DNA of 64,000 bases from Virgibacillus doumboii (GTDB lineage Bacteria > Bacillota > Bacilli > Bacillales > Amphibacillaceae). Shown here one piece after another: positions 1-7,633 of this stretch. The stretch covers positions 1,116,001 through 1,180,000 of the forward strand of contig NZ_CADCWQ010000001.1 of the NCBI RefSeq assembly GCF_902806455.1, read 5' to 3'. Within the stretch, counting starts at the first letter, position 1, and each line of letters begins with the position of its first letter. The notes under the pieces were generated by a model. It saw only the letters and a list, made by a program, of their open reading frames with translations. It was not told where the DNA came from and made no database searches. The position numbers and the translations under genes were made by a program.

Positions 1-29
1 TTTGTCATCGATACAACTGGTTTGGTCAT
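1..29 (-). CDS. Start of zinc ABC transporter ATP-binding protein (partial)
   Basis: An ATG at 29 (minus strand) opens a frame that runs off the window edge after nine codons (MTKPVVSMT). A strong AGGAGGAAAG ribosome site precedes it, and it lies 11 bases after the znuA-type stop codon. In Firmicute zinc-uptake operons the binding protein is usually followed by the ATPase and permease, so an AdcC/ZnuC ATPase is the likely identity. That is inference from context, because too little protein is visible to show a motif. Confidence 0.5.
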
Positions 30-40
30 CAGCTTTCCTC

Positions 41-967
41 CTAATTTGTTGCCTGATCAAGCACGTCGAGATTGTGTTTCATTAGCGACAGGTAGTCGGC
101 ATTCTTTTCAATATCTTCTTCTGTTAACACAGACAGATTATGAATGTACAGTGCTTTTGCATCAATCTGCTCCTGGATAATTTTTGATACACGGTCAGAG
201 CCATTTTGTTCAAAAATAACATAGTTCATATTTTTTTCTTTTGCCAGATCAATAATTTCTGTTAACTCTTTCTGGGATGGTTCATCACTTGAAGATAGAC
301 CGCTTATGGCGATTTGTTTAATACCGTAACGTTCTTCCCAATAGCCATATGCTGCATGTGAAACGAGTATATCCTTGTTTTCTTTTGCTTGCAGTGTCTC
401 TTTAAAACGTTTTTCCAGCGCTATTATATCTTTTTTAAGGGAATTGAAATTTTCAATAAAAAGCTCTTTGTTTTCCGGGCTTAGATTGATCAGTTTATCT
501 TTAATATAGCTGGACATATCAATCATTCGTTTTGGGTCAAGCCATATGTGCGGGTTGTGGTCACCATGATTATGACTTGCATGCTCTTCCTGTTTTTCCT
601 CCATATGAAATAATTCCTCATGCTGACCAATTTCAACCATTTTAATATCCTGCGACCCAAGTGCAGCTGCTGCCGTTTCGGCGAATGCTTCCATCCCTGC
701 TCCAAGGTAAATAAATGCATCACCTTCAGCAATAGCAGTCATTTCTTTTGATGATGGTTCATAAGAATGTGCGTCAACGCCAGGCGGGTATACCGTTTCA
801 ACATGAACAGTTTCTCCGCCAATCCGCTCAACTGCATATTGGATTGGATAAATAGTAGTATATATTGTTAAGTCAGTATTATTTTCAGAATTGGAAGAGG
901 AGGAGGAGCATCCTGATGCAACAATTGCTATGATAATAAGCATAATAAATAGTTGATGACGTTTCAT
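41..967 (-). CDS. znuA: Zinc ABC transporter substrate-binding lipoprotein (ZnuA/AdcA family)
   Basis: The 308-aa product is a cluster A-I metal-binding lipoprotein that captures Zn2+ outside the membrane and hands it to an ABC permease. A signal peptide ends in the lipobox VASGC (Cys20), followed by a Ser-rich linker. The family pattern is clear: the first metal His near VDAHSYEP, a His-rich charged loop (HASHNHGDHNPH), then IWLDP, SHAAYGYWEERYG and the late ISGLSSSDEPS block. The His-rich loop favours zinc over manganese. Two Zur-type boxes lie 40-80 bases upstream, and the next minus-strand frame starts 11 bases downstream, so this is the first gene of a zinc-repressed operon. Confidence 0.93.
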   Translation of the reverse strand: MKRHQLFIMLIIIAIVASGCSSSSSNSENNTDLTIYTTIYPIQYAVERIGGETVHVETVYPPGVDAHSYEPSSKEMTAIAEGDAFIYLGAGMEAFAETAAAALGSQDIKMVEIGQHEELFHMEEKQEEHASHNHGDHNPHIWLDPKRMIDMSSYIKDKLINLSPENKELFIENFNSLKKDIIALEKRFKETLQAKENKDILVSHAAYGYWEERYGIKQIAISGLSSSDEPSQKELTEIIDLAKEKNMNYVIFEQNGSDRVSKIIQEQIDAKALYIHNLSVLTEEDIEKNADYLSLMKHNLDVLDQATN

Positions 968-1006
968 GATTTTATCCTCTCTGTGTTTAATCGCTATTAT
1001 ATAATA

Positions 1007-1044
1007 TCGGAATGATTACGATTTGTAAATAAGAATGATTACGA
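1007..1044. promoter_or_regulatory. Two Zur-type operator boxes upstream of znuA
   Basis: Read on the minus strand, 1007-1021 is TCGTAATCATTCCGA and 1030-1044 is TCGTAATCATTCTTA. The Bacillus Zur box core is TCGTAATNATTACGA. The first site differs at one position; the second keeps a perfect left half. The sites are 8 bases apart and end about 40 bases before the znuA start codon, where zinc-dependent repression is expected. Confidence 0.8.
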
Positions 1045-1186
1045 TTTCGAAAAAATAGTTATAGTAATTAGCTTGCACGGAATAGACCGAAAAAATAATT
1101 ATCCAAAAATTAATGATACTCTTTTAACCAGATAAGTGATAAAATAACCATAGTAGACATATTCTATTAATTTGGGGGTATTCAGC

Positions 1187-2104
1187 GTGGAACAGCTTAT
1201 GCGTAACTTCTTTTTATTTTTATCTAAAAATAAAACGCTTACAAAATTAGCGAAAAAATACGGGTTTAAGTTCGGTGCCTCCCGATTTGTTGCCGGAGTT
1301 GACATCGATCATGCATCCAGAAAAATCAAAGAAATTAATGAGGATGGTTTTGTCGTTACGGTAGACCACCTTGGTGAGTTTATCGATAATGAACAAGAAG
1401 CAAGGGAATCTGCGGATGAATGCATTCATGCGATTAAAACGATTGATGAAAAGGGTTTGAAGTCTGAAATGTCGTTGAAACTGACTTCGATGGGACTGGA
1501 TATTTCAGAAGAACTGGTAATGGAGAACCTGCGAAAAATTCTCGAAGCAGGCAAAAAACATAATGTAACCGTTACGATAGATATGGAAGATTATGAACGC
1601 TGTGAAAAAACGTTGGATATATTTAAAGAGCTAAGAAAAGAGTATGAAAATGTGGGTACTGTACTTCAGGCATATTTGTACAGAACGGAAGAAGACCTGC
1701 AGGATTTGAATGAGTTTGATCCATATCTTCGCCTTGTAAAAGGTGCTTACAAGGAATCAGCTGAAGTGGCATTTCCTGATAAAAAAGATGTAGATGAAAA
1801 TTATAAAAAACTTATTAAATTGAACTTATTAAATCGTAATTATACTGCAATTGGAACACATGACGATGATATTATCGACTATGTAAAACAATTGGAAAAG
1901 GAACATAATCTTTCACGGGATCAATTTGAATTTCAGATGTTATTCGGTATTCGTATTGAACTGCAGAACAAACTGCTCAATGAAGGATACAAAATGCGGG
2001 TTTACGTGCCATACGGTGATGACTGGTTTGGTTACAATATGCGCCGTCTGGCAGAGCGCCCTGCAAATGTCATGTTTGTGCTGAAAGGAATCTTTAAAAA
2101 ATAA
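1187..2104 (+). CDS. fadM: Proline dehydrogenase (ProDH)
   Basis: The 305-aa protein is a monofunctional FAD-dependent proline dehydrogenase that oxidises proline to pyrroline-5-carboxylate and passes electrons to the respiratory chain. The (beta-alpha)8 ProDH fold is recognisable from FVAGVDIDHA, the MSLKLTSMG strand, TVTIDMEDY, RLVKGAYKES, IGTHDDDII and the C-terminal YVPYGDDWFGYNMRRLAERP block, which holds the substrate-binding Arg pair. I chose the GTG at 1187: a GGGGGT ribosome site sits nine bases upstream and homologues start MEQLMRN. The in-frame TTG at 1172 has no ribosome site. Its position before fadN matches yusM (fadM) of B. subtilis. Confidence 0.9.
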   Translation: MEQLMRNFFLFLSKNKTLTKLAKKYGFKFGASRFVAGVDIDHASRKIKEINEDGFVVTVDHLGEFIDNEQEARESADECIHAIKTIDEKGLKSEMSLKLTSMGLDISEELVMENLRKILEAGKKHNVTVTIDMEDYERCEKTLDIFKELRKEYENVGTVLQAYLYRTEEDLQDLNEFDPYLRLVKGAYKESAEVAFPDKKDVDENYKKLIKLNLLNRNYTAIGTHDDDIIDYVKQLEKEHNLSRDQFEFQMLFGIRIELQNKLLNEGYKMRVYVPYGDDWFGYNMRRLAERPANVMFVLKGIFKK

Positions 2105-2160
2105 CCAGGTAGCGCGGATGCACTTTCTGTGGATTTAAAGTAAAGTCCCGATGTGTATTC

Positions 2161-2198
2161 CCCCTTTACATGTATTTTGTTTAAAGGGGAATTTTTTT
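2161..2198 (+). terminator. Rho-independent terminator after proline dehydrogenase
   Basis: CCCCTTTA (2161-2168) pairs with TAAAGGGG (2182-2189) and is followed by a run of seven T. Confidence 0.8.
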
Positions 2199-2390
2199 AA
2201 GTGTATCCTTAATAGAACTACGGTGGTTCCTTATTTGATAAATATATTTACAGGGATGGCAGGAAATCCTGATTAAGCAAATTGGACGCGTTAATTGAAG
2301 AACAGCTGGACACTTCAAAAGTGGGACAAGGGTGTAGTATACTAAGTACGAAGATATAAGAAAGTGAAAAACAGTCAGGAGGCACCTTAC

Positions 2391-2522
2391 ATGGGAAAGC
2401 TATCTAAACTAATGAAGCTTGCGAATGATCCAAAAGTAAAAAAATTAGTTAAAGAGGGAAAAGAGAAAGGTATTCCAATGATTAAAAAAGAACTGGAAAA
2501 AAGAAAAAGCAGATCCAAGTAG
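2391..2522 (+). CDS. Small basic hypothetical protein, 43 aa
   Basis: The frame from ATG 2391 to TAG 2522 encodes 43 residues, beginning MGKLSKLMKLAND and ending KKELEKRKSRSK. A strong TCAGGAGGC ribosome site lies eight bases upstream. The peptide is very Lys-rich and predicted helical, with no signal peptide or membrane segment. It is monocistronic, between the fadM terminator and an inverted repeat. I do not recognise a family. The well-placed ribosome site and the biased basic composition argue that it is translated. Confidence 0.55.
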   Translation: MGKLSKLMKLANDPKVKKLVKEGKEKGIPMIKKELEKRKSRSK

Positions 2523-2609
2523 GTTTTCCCGAAGCATCAGCGCAATATTTTGGCATTTGTCCAGACGTGAGGTTGTAAATGATATTCAGAATGGACTACC
2601 GGAGTGAAG

Positions 2610-2668
2610 GCTTATCACTCACTGGGCGGCGACGGGTACCAGTGTCTTCCAACCGTGAGTGAATAAGC
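2610..2668. repeat. Long-arm inverted repeat with alternative inner hairpin
   Basis: GCTTATCACTCAC (2610-2622) is complementary to GTGAGTGAATAAGC (2655-2668) apart from one bulged base, enclosing about 32 bases. An alternative stem, CACTGG (2620-2625) with CCAGTG (2639-2644), shares three bases with the outer arm, so the two cannot form fully together. There is no poly-T, so a simple terminator is unlikely. It lies 26 bases beyond the 3' end of the convergent YitT-family gene. Confidence 0.55.
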
Positions 2669-2693
2669 AACAGTTTTCCAGTAGAGTCTGCTG

Positions 2694-3548
2694 TTAAAAC
2701 TTTTGCCCATAATATTTATCCAACGAGAATCCTCGTCCCAATACTTCGGATGCACTGATAAAGACAACAAACGAAGTCGGTTCTTCTTTTTGAAGAATCC
2801 GCTTTAACTGTACAGCTTCATGTTGCTCAGTCACACAGAGAATCATCGTTTTATTCTCCTTTGAATAACCGCCAACAGTACGAATTTTGGTTAATCCCCG
2901 GTCAATCCGGTCACGAATAATATCCTGAATTTTTTCCTCTTCCTCCGTAATAATCAAAATGAGTTTCGATGCGGACGTACGCAATTGGACGATATCAATT
3001 GTTTTACTTGTTATATAAATACACATCAGTGCAAACAACGTCAGCTCAAGATTAAACACAATAATAGATGAAACAACCACAAATCCATCCACAATTAACT
3101 GTGAATACCCACTGGAAAGTCCGGTGAATTTTTTTACAACCTGGGCAATTGCCGCTGTTCCACCTGTTGAGCCGGCACCTTTATATACTGTTCCAAGTCC
3201 AATTCCAAGCACGATTCCTCCGTAGACAGCACCTAATAAGGGGTTGCTGACGGTGAAGGGAATATCGGCAGTAAGAAAAATGACTAACGGTACCCAAAAA
3301 GTTCCCACCAATGTTTTAAAGCTGAAATCACTTCCCATTGCAAGCCAGCCAATGATAAAGATGGGGAGGTTAATTAAAAATTGCGTGTATGCTGGACTTA
3401 ATTCATACAGTTCGAACAGGATTGTACTTATACCGGAGATGCCACCTGCTGCAAGTTTTGCCGGTAACAGGAATATGTTATAGGAAAGGGCAACGAGTGT
3501 TGCCCCGATAATTATTTGTACGTATTCGGTTGCAAGTTTTTTATTCAT
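2694..3548 (-). CDS. YitT/DUF2179-family membrane protein
   Basis: The 284-aa protein has the layout of the YitT family: five or six N-terminal membrane segments (about residues 8-190), with the conserved LPAKLAAGGISGIST and GSTGGTAAIAQVV motifs, then a cytoplasmic DUF2179 domain (about 200-284) with TVGGYSKENK and FVVFISASEVLGRGF. Several paralogues occur in Bacillus (YitT, YpjC, YqfU, YvjA and others); their function is unsettled and no substrate can be assigned. It is divergent from the fad operon, and the roughly 210 bases between them carry the fadN promoter. Confidence 0.85.
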   Translation of the reverse strand: MNKKLATEYVQIIIGATLVALSYNIFLLPAKLAAGGISGISTILFELYELSPAYTQFLINLPIFIIGWLAMGSDFSFKTLVGTFWVPLVIFLTADIPFTVSNPLLGAVYGGIVLGIGLGTVYKGAGSTGGTAAIAQVVKKFTGLSSGYSQLIVDGFVVVSSIIVFNLELTLFALMCIYITSKTIDIVQLRTSASKLILIITEEEEKIQDIIRDRIDRGLTKIRTVGGYSKENKTMILCVTEQHEAVQLKRILQKEEPTSFVVFISASEVLGRGFSLDKYYGQKF

Positions 3549-3645
3549 ATTTGTTTATTCCTTTCTATTAATGAACCCTTATTATCTTAACGCAGTTCAT
3601 GTATACATAAAAGTCTCAGGAATAAAAAAATACAATCAATTTTTA

Positions 3646-3674
3646 TTGCGAAATATCAGAATATAACTTATACT
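3646..3674 (+). promoter_or_regulatory. Predicted sigma-A promoter of the fadNAE operon
   Basis: TTGCGA (3646-3651) and TATACT (3669-3674) are separated by 17 bases. Predicted transcription would begin near 3681, so the FadR-type operator at 3721 would lie in the early transcribed region. Confidence 0.55.
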
Positions 3675-3720
3675 GTTAATAGATGGATAGGTAACTATCT
3701 TTTATTTTTACCGCTAAAAA

Positions 3721-3738
3721 TGAATGAGTATTCATTCA
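3721..3738. promoter_or_regulatory. FadR operator
   Basis: TGAATGAGTATTCATTCA matches the Bacillus FadR palindrome (TGAATGANTANTCATTCA). It lies between the predicted promoter and the fadN ribosome site. FadR (YsiA) represses fad genes until long-chain acyl-CoA releases it. Confidence 0.88.
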
Positions 3739-3759
3739 AATAAGATAGGGGGACAAAAC

Positions 3760-6159
3760 ATGAAGCAGACAATCAAGCGTGCTGCAGTGCTGGGATCTGG
3801 TGTAATGGGTTCCGGAATTGCTGCTCACTTGGCGAATGTGGGGATACCTACAATAATGCTTGATATCGCACCACGTGAATTAACCAAGGATGAAGAGAAG
3901 AAGGGCTTAACGCTTGAAGACAAAGCAGTAAGAAACCGTATGGCTGCACAGAGCAAAAAAGCATTGCTCAAACAAAAGCCTTCACCAATCACATCCAAAA
4001 AAAGCATGGACTTAATTGAAATCGGTAACATGGATGACGATATGGAAAAACTGGCTGAGGTTGATTGGATTATTGAAGTGGTCGTTGAGAATTTGGATAT
4101 TAAGAAAAAAGTTTTTGCAAATGTTGACAAATACCGGAAAGAGGGAACAATTGTCAGCTCCAACACATCAGGAATTTCCGTGGAAGCGATGTCAGAGGAT
4201 CGTTCAGAGGATTTTCAAAAACATTTTCTCGGAACACATTTTTTCAATCCGCCACGTTACTTAAAATTGCTTGAAGTCATTCCGACAAAAAATACCGATC
4301 CGGAAGTTCTCGAGTTTATGAAAACATTCGGTGAAGATATTTTAGGAAAAGGTGTTGTGGAAGCAAAAGATACACCGAACTTTATCGCTAACCGTATTGG
4401 AACATATGGACTGCTGGTAACCGTTCAGGAAATGCTGAAAGGCGGCTACAGTATTGGTGAAGTTGATTCGGTAACAGGGCCTGTGATCGGCCGTCCGAAA
4501 AGTGCTACATTCCGCACCCTGGATGTTGTTGGACTGGATACGTTCATCCATGTAGCCAACAATGTGCATGACCAGGTGGAAGGCAAGGAGAAAGAATTGT
4601 TCGAGGTACCTGACTTCATGCTGAAGATGCAGGAAAAAGGTTGGCTCGGTGCTAAAAGCGGGCAAGGATTTTTCCTCAAGAAAAAAGGGAAAGATGGAAG
4701 TACAATCTATCAATTGAATCCGGAAACATTGGAATATGAGGACCGTGGAAAATTAAAGACGGCTGCAACAGAAATGGCGAAACAGGAAAAAGGCTCACGT
4801 CGTAAATTGAAAGCGCTTGTATCAGCAAAAGGCGATAAAGCAGGCGACCTGGTCTGGTCCGTATTGAAGCCGGCGCTGATTTATTCCGCTGAACTGACTG
4901 GTGAAATTGCTGATGATATTGTTTCCATTGATCAGGCAATGAAATGGGGATTCGGCTGGGAAATCGGTCCTTTTGAAACGTGGGATGCGATTGGTCTTAA
5001 GAAGTCAGTTGAACGCATGCAGGCAGAAGGCGAAACAGTACCGGAATGGGTGCTTAAAATGCTTGAATCCGGAAATGAATCGTTCTATAAAACTGAAAAT
5101 GGCAATGTTTATTACTATGACAATGGTGCGTATAAACAGCAGGACTTCAATCCGAAAGAAATTAATTTGAAGCGATTGAAAGATGTGAATGGTGTTATTA
5201 AAAAGAACTCAGGAGCTAGTTTTATAGATTTGGGTGATGGTGTTGCCGGACTTGAATTCCATTCGCAAAGCAATGCAATCGGTCTTGATATCATCCAGAT
5301 GGTGAACTATGCAATAGAAGAGGTTGGCAAAAAATATAAAGGACTTGTCATTGGTAACCAGGGCAAGAACTTCTGCGTCGGTGCGAACCTTGGTATGATG
5401 CTGATGGCGGCACAGGACGACGACTTCTATGAACTGGATATGGTTGTTCGTCAGTTCCAGAACATGGCAATGAACATCAAGTATTCCGAAAAGCCCGTTG
5501 TGACAGCACCATTTAACATGACGCTTGGCGGGGGTGCTGAAGTTTCCTTGCCTGCAGCAGCAGTCCAGGCATCAGCTGAAACGTACATGGGACTTGTTGA
5601 ATTTGGAGTTGGCTTAATCCCTGGTGGCGGTGGAACGAAAGAACTTTATTTGAAAGAACTCCGCAATCTGCCTGAGGGTGTTGATCTGGACTTGACTAAA
5701 ATTGCAAATGACGTTTTTGAAAAAGTTGCCATGGCGAAAGTATCAACATCAGCTGCCGAGGCGCGTGAAAACGGATTTTTGGATAGTGGGGACGCTATTA
5801 GTGTGAACCCTGATCACTTGCTTCATGACGCAAAAGAAAAAGTGTTGGCGTTGGAAGCTGCCGGTTATCAGCCGCCTAAGCGTGAAAAGATACCGGTTGT
5901 TGGTGATGCAGGCTATGCGGCAATGTTGCTTGGTGCCAAAACATTACGCTTCGGCGGATATGCATCAGATCACGATGTGAAAATAGCTGAAAAACTGGCA
6001 TATGTTTTATCAGGTGGACGTATAAAAGAAGGAACACTGATTGATGAACAAGTAATGCTCGATTTAGAGCGCGAAGCATTTTTGAGTTTAATAGCAGAAC
6101 CAAAAACTCAGGCACGTATGCAGCACATGTTGTTAAAAGGAAAACCATTAAGGAACTAA
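3760..6159 (+). CDS. fadN: FadN: 3-hydroxyacyl-CoA dehydrogenase / enoyl-CoA hydratase
   Basis: The 799-aa bifunctional enzyme catalyses the hydration and NAD-dependent oxidation steps of fatty acid beta-oxidation. The N-terminal Rossmann domain starts with AVLGSGVMGSGIA (about residues 8-20). The 3HCDH region follows, with SSNTSGISVEAMS, GTHFFNPPRYLKLLEVIP and TPNFIANRIG. The C-terminal crotonase-like domain (about residues 480 onward) has GKNFCVGANLGMM and LIPGGGGTKELYL. I chose ATG 3760, which follows a TAGGGGGAC ribosome site; an in-frame upstream ATG at 3724 falls inside the FadR operator. It is the first gene of fadNAE, in the same order as B. subtilis. Confidence 0.95.
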   Translation: MKQTIKRAAVLGSGVMGSGIAAHLANVGIPTIMLDIAPRELTKDEEKKGLTLEDKAVRNRMAAQSKKALLKQKPSPITSKKSMDLIEIGNMDDDMEKLAEVDWIIEVVVENLDIKKKVFANVDKYRKEGTIVSSNTSGISVEAMSEDRSEDFQKHFLGTHFFNPPRYLKLLEVIPTKNTDPEVLEFMKTFGEDILGKGVVEAKDTPNFIANRIGTYGLLVTVQEMLKGGYSIGEVDSVTGPVIGRPKSATFRTLDVVGLDTFIHVANNVHDQVEGKEKELFEVPDFMLKMQEKGWLGAKSGQGFFLKKKGKDGSTIYQLNPETLEYEDRGKLKTAATEMAKQEKGSRRKLKALVSAKGDKAGDLVWSVLKPALIYSAELTGEIADDIVSIDQAMKWGFGWEIGPFETWDAIGLKKSVERMQAEGETVPEWVLKMLESGNESFYKTENGNVYYYDNGAYKQQDFNPKEINLKRLKDVNGVIKKNSGASFIDLGDGVAGLEFHSQSNAIGLDIIQMVNYAIEEVGKKYKGLVIGNQGKNFCVGANLGMMLMAAQDDDFYELDMVVRQFQNMAMNIKYSEKPVVTAPFNMTLGGGAEVSLPAAAVQASAETYMGLVEFGVGLIPGGGGTKELYLKELRNLPEGVDLDLTKIANDVFEKVAMAKVSTSAAEARENGFLDSGDAISVNPDHLLHDAKEKVLALEAAGYQPPKREKIPVVGDAGYAAMLLGAKTLRFGGYASDHDVKIAEKLAYVLSGGRIKEGTLIDEQVMLDLEREAFLSLIAEPKTQARMQHMLLKGKPLRN

Positions 6160-6172
6160 TACAAAAGGTGGA

Positions 6173-6197
6173 GGCGTCCGGTTAGTGACTGGACGCC
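6173..6197 (+). other. Intercistronic hairpin, fadN-fadA
   Basis: GGCGTCC (6173-6179) pairs with GGACGCC (6191-6197) around an 11-base loop, with no T-run after it. It lies 14 bases past the fadN stop and 33 before the fadA start. A role in mRNA processing or stability is possible. A second GC-rich hairpin occupies the fadA-fadE gap. Confidence 0.5.
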
Positions 6198-6229
6198 GGG
6201 ACCAGACAATACGAAGAGGGGGAGAAAAT

Positions 6230-7405
6230 GTGAAGGAAGCAGTAATTGTTGCAGGTGCAAGAACCCCTGTAGGAAAAGCGAATAAAGGTTCACTGGCGAA
6301 TTCACGGCCGGATGATCTGGCAGCATTAACAATAAAAGAAACATTGAAACGTGCCGGTAATTATGACGGCAATATTGATGATGTGATTATTGGTTGTGCG
6401 ATGCCGGAAGCGGAACAGGGCATGAACATGGCACGTAATATCGCAGGGCTTGCCGGTCTTAAAAATGATGTTCCGGGTATTACAATCAACCGTTATTGTT
6501 CATCAGGCCTGCAAAGTATCGCATATGCAGCCGAGCGCATTATGGTTGGTGCCAGCGATACAATTATCGCCGGCGGAGCAGAATCTATGAGTCTCATACC
6601 TATGGGTGGTCACGTAATCAAACCGAACTCGAAACTGGTTCAGGATGCACCGGGATACTATATGGGAATGGGGCATACAGCAGAAGAAGTAGCTAATCGC
6701 TTCGGTATTTCCCGGGATGATCAGGACGCATTTGCTGTACAAAGTCACGAGCGTGCTGCAAAAGCGATTCAGGAAGGCAAATTCAAAGATGAAATTGTCC
6801 CTGTCGAAGTGACGCAACGTGTTGTCGGTGAAAAGAACAAAATCGAGGAAAAGAAATTCATGTTTGAAATGGATGAAGGTGTACGATCAGGTACAACGAA
6901 AGAAGTACTTGGGAATCTTCGCCCGGCATTTAATGTGAAAGGATCTGTCACAGCCGGTAACTCATCACAAATGAGTGATGGTGCCGCATCTGTACTGGTT
7001 ATGGACCGCGAGAAAGCAGATTCGGAAGGTCTTAAGCCGCTTGCAAAATTCCATTCTTTTGCTGTAGCTGGAGTAGAACCGGAAATTATGGGTGTCGGGC
7101 CAGTTGAGGCAGTTCCAAAAGCATTGAAAATTGCTGGACTAGAGCTGAAGGATATCGGGCTGTTTGAGTTGAATGAGGCATTCGCGTCGCAATCAGTCCG
7201 CGTTATCCAGGCACTTGATCTGGACCCGAATATCGTCAATGTCAATGGTGGCGCCATTGCACTTGGACACCCGCTTGGCATGACAGGAACGAAATTGACA
7301 TTAAGCCTTATTCATGAAATGAAGCGCCGCAACGTACAATATGGTGTCGTAACCATGTGTATCGGCGGCGGAATGGGTGCAGCTGGAGTGTTTGAACTGC
7401 TGTAG
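6230..7405 (+). CDS. fadA: FadA: acetyl-CoA acyltransferase (3-ketoacyl-CoA thiolase)
   Basis: The 391-aa thiolase performs the last, CoA-dependent cleavage of beta-oxidation. The nucleophilic Cys90 lies in INRYCSSGLQS. The other catalytic residues are His347 in LGHPLGMTG and Cys377 in TMCIGGGMG. The GTG at 6230, after an AGAGGGGGAG ribosome site, gives the family start MKEAVIVAGARTPVGK; the frame remains open further upstream but that stretch is not conserved. It lies between fadN and fadE, and a repeat-filled gap separates it from fadE. Confidence 0.95.
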   Translation: MKEAVIVAGARTPVGKANKGSLANSRPDDLAALTIKETLKRAGNYDGNIDDVIIGCAMPEAEQGMNMARNIAGLAGLKNDVPGITINRYCSSGLQSIAYAAERIMVGASDTIIAGGAESMSLIPMGGHVIKPNSKLVQDAPGYYMGMGHTAEEVANRFGISRDDQDAFAVQSHERAAKAIQEGKFKDEIVPVEVTQRVVGEKNKIEEKKFMFEMDEGVRSGTTKEVLGNLRPAFNVKGSVTAGNSSQMSDGAASVLVMDREKADSEGLKPLAKFHSFAVAGVEPEIMGVGPVEAVPKALKIAGLELKDIGLFELNEAFASQSVRVIQALDLDPNIVNVNGGAIALGHPLGMTGTKLTLSLIHEMKRRNVQYGVVTMCIGGGMGAAGVFELL

Positions 7406-7449
7406 GTGGAGAGGTGCCTGTCACTTCCCGAATTTTGTCGAATTACCTG

Positions 7450-7554
7450 AAAACGCTGAAGTTTAGGTCAAAAACGCTAAAGATTGACTTGAAAACGCTA
7501 AAGTTCACAGCAAAATCGCTAAAGTTCACAATTAAAACGCTAAAGTTCACAATT
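7450..7554 (+). repeat. Five tandem 21-bp repeats inside the fad operon
   Basis: The core CGCT recurs at 7454, 7475, 7496, 7517 and 7538, exactly 21 bases apart, within units resembling AAAACGCTAAAGTTCACA. The last three units are the most alike. Because 21 is a multiple of three, an open frame (7414-7605) reads through them as the heptad KTLKFTI, but that frame has no ribosome site and is probably not a gene. Confidence 0.85.
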
Positions 7555-7576
7555 CAGCGGCCTAACTTAAAGAAAA

Positions 7577-7598
7577 GGGCGTCCAAATCGTGGCGCCC
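7577..7598 (+). other. Intercistronic hairpin, fadA-fadE
   Basis: GGGCGTCC (7577-7584) pairs with GGCGCCC (7592-7598) with one bulged T. It sits directly after the 21-bp repeats and 36 bases before fadE. There is no T-run. Confidence 0.5.
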
Positions 7599-7633
7599 AG
7601 CTTAATATTCCATAACGGAAAGGAACGATTTGA

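Noticed and set aside
3825..6148. Several antisense frames inside fadN
   Set aside because: They lack ribosome sites and family features; they are mirror frames of a well-supported gene.
7450..7554. Possible CRISPR array
   Set aside because: Units are directly adjacent with no spacers, as are the repeats at 20747, 53841 and 61603; no cas genes are present.
7414..7605. 63-codon frame made of KTLKFTI heptads
   Set aside because: It is simply the 21-bp tandem repeat read in one frame; no ribosome site and the start lies just after fadA.
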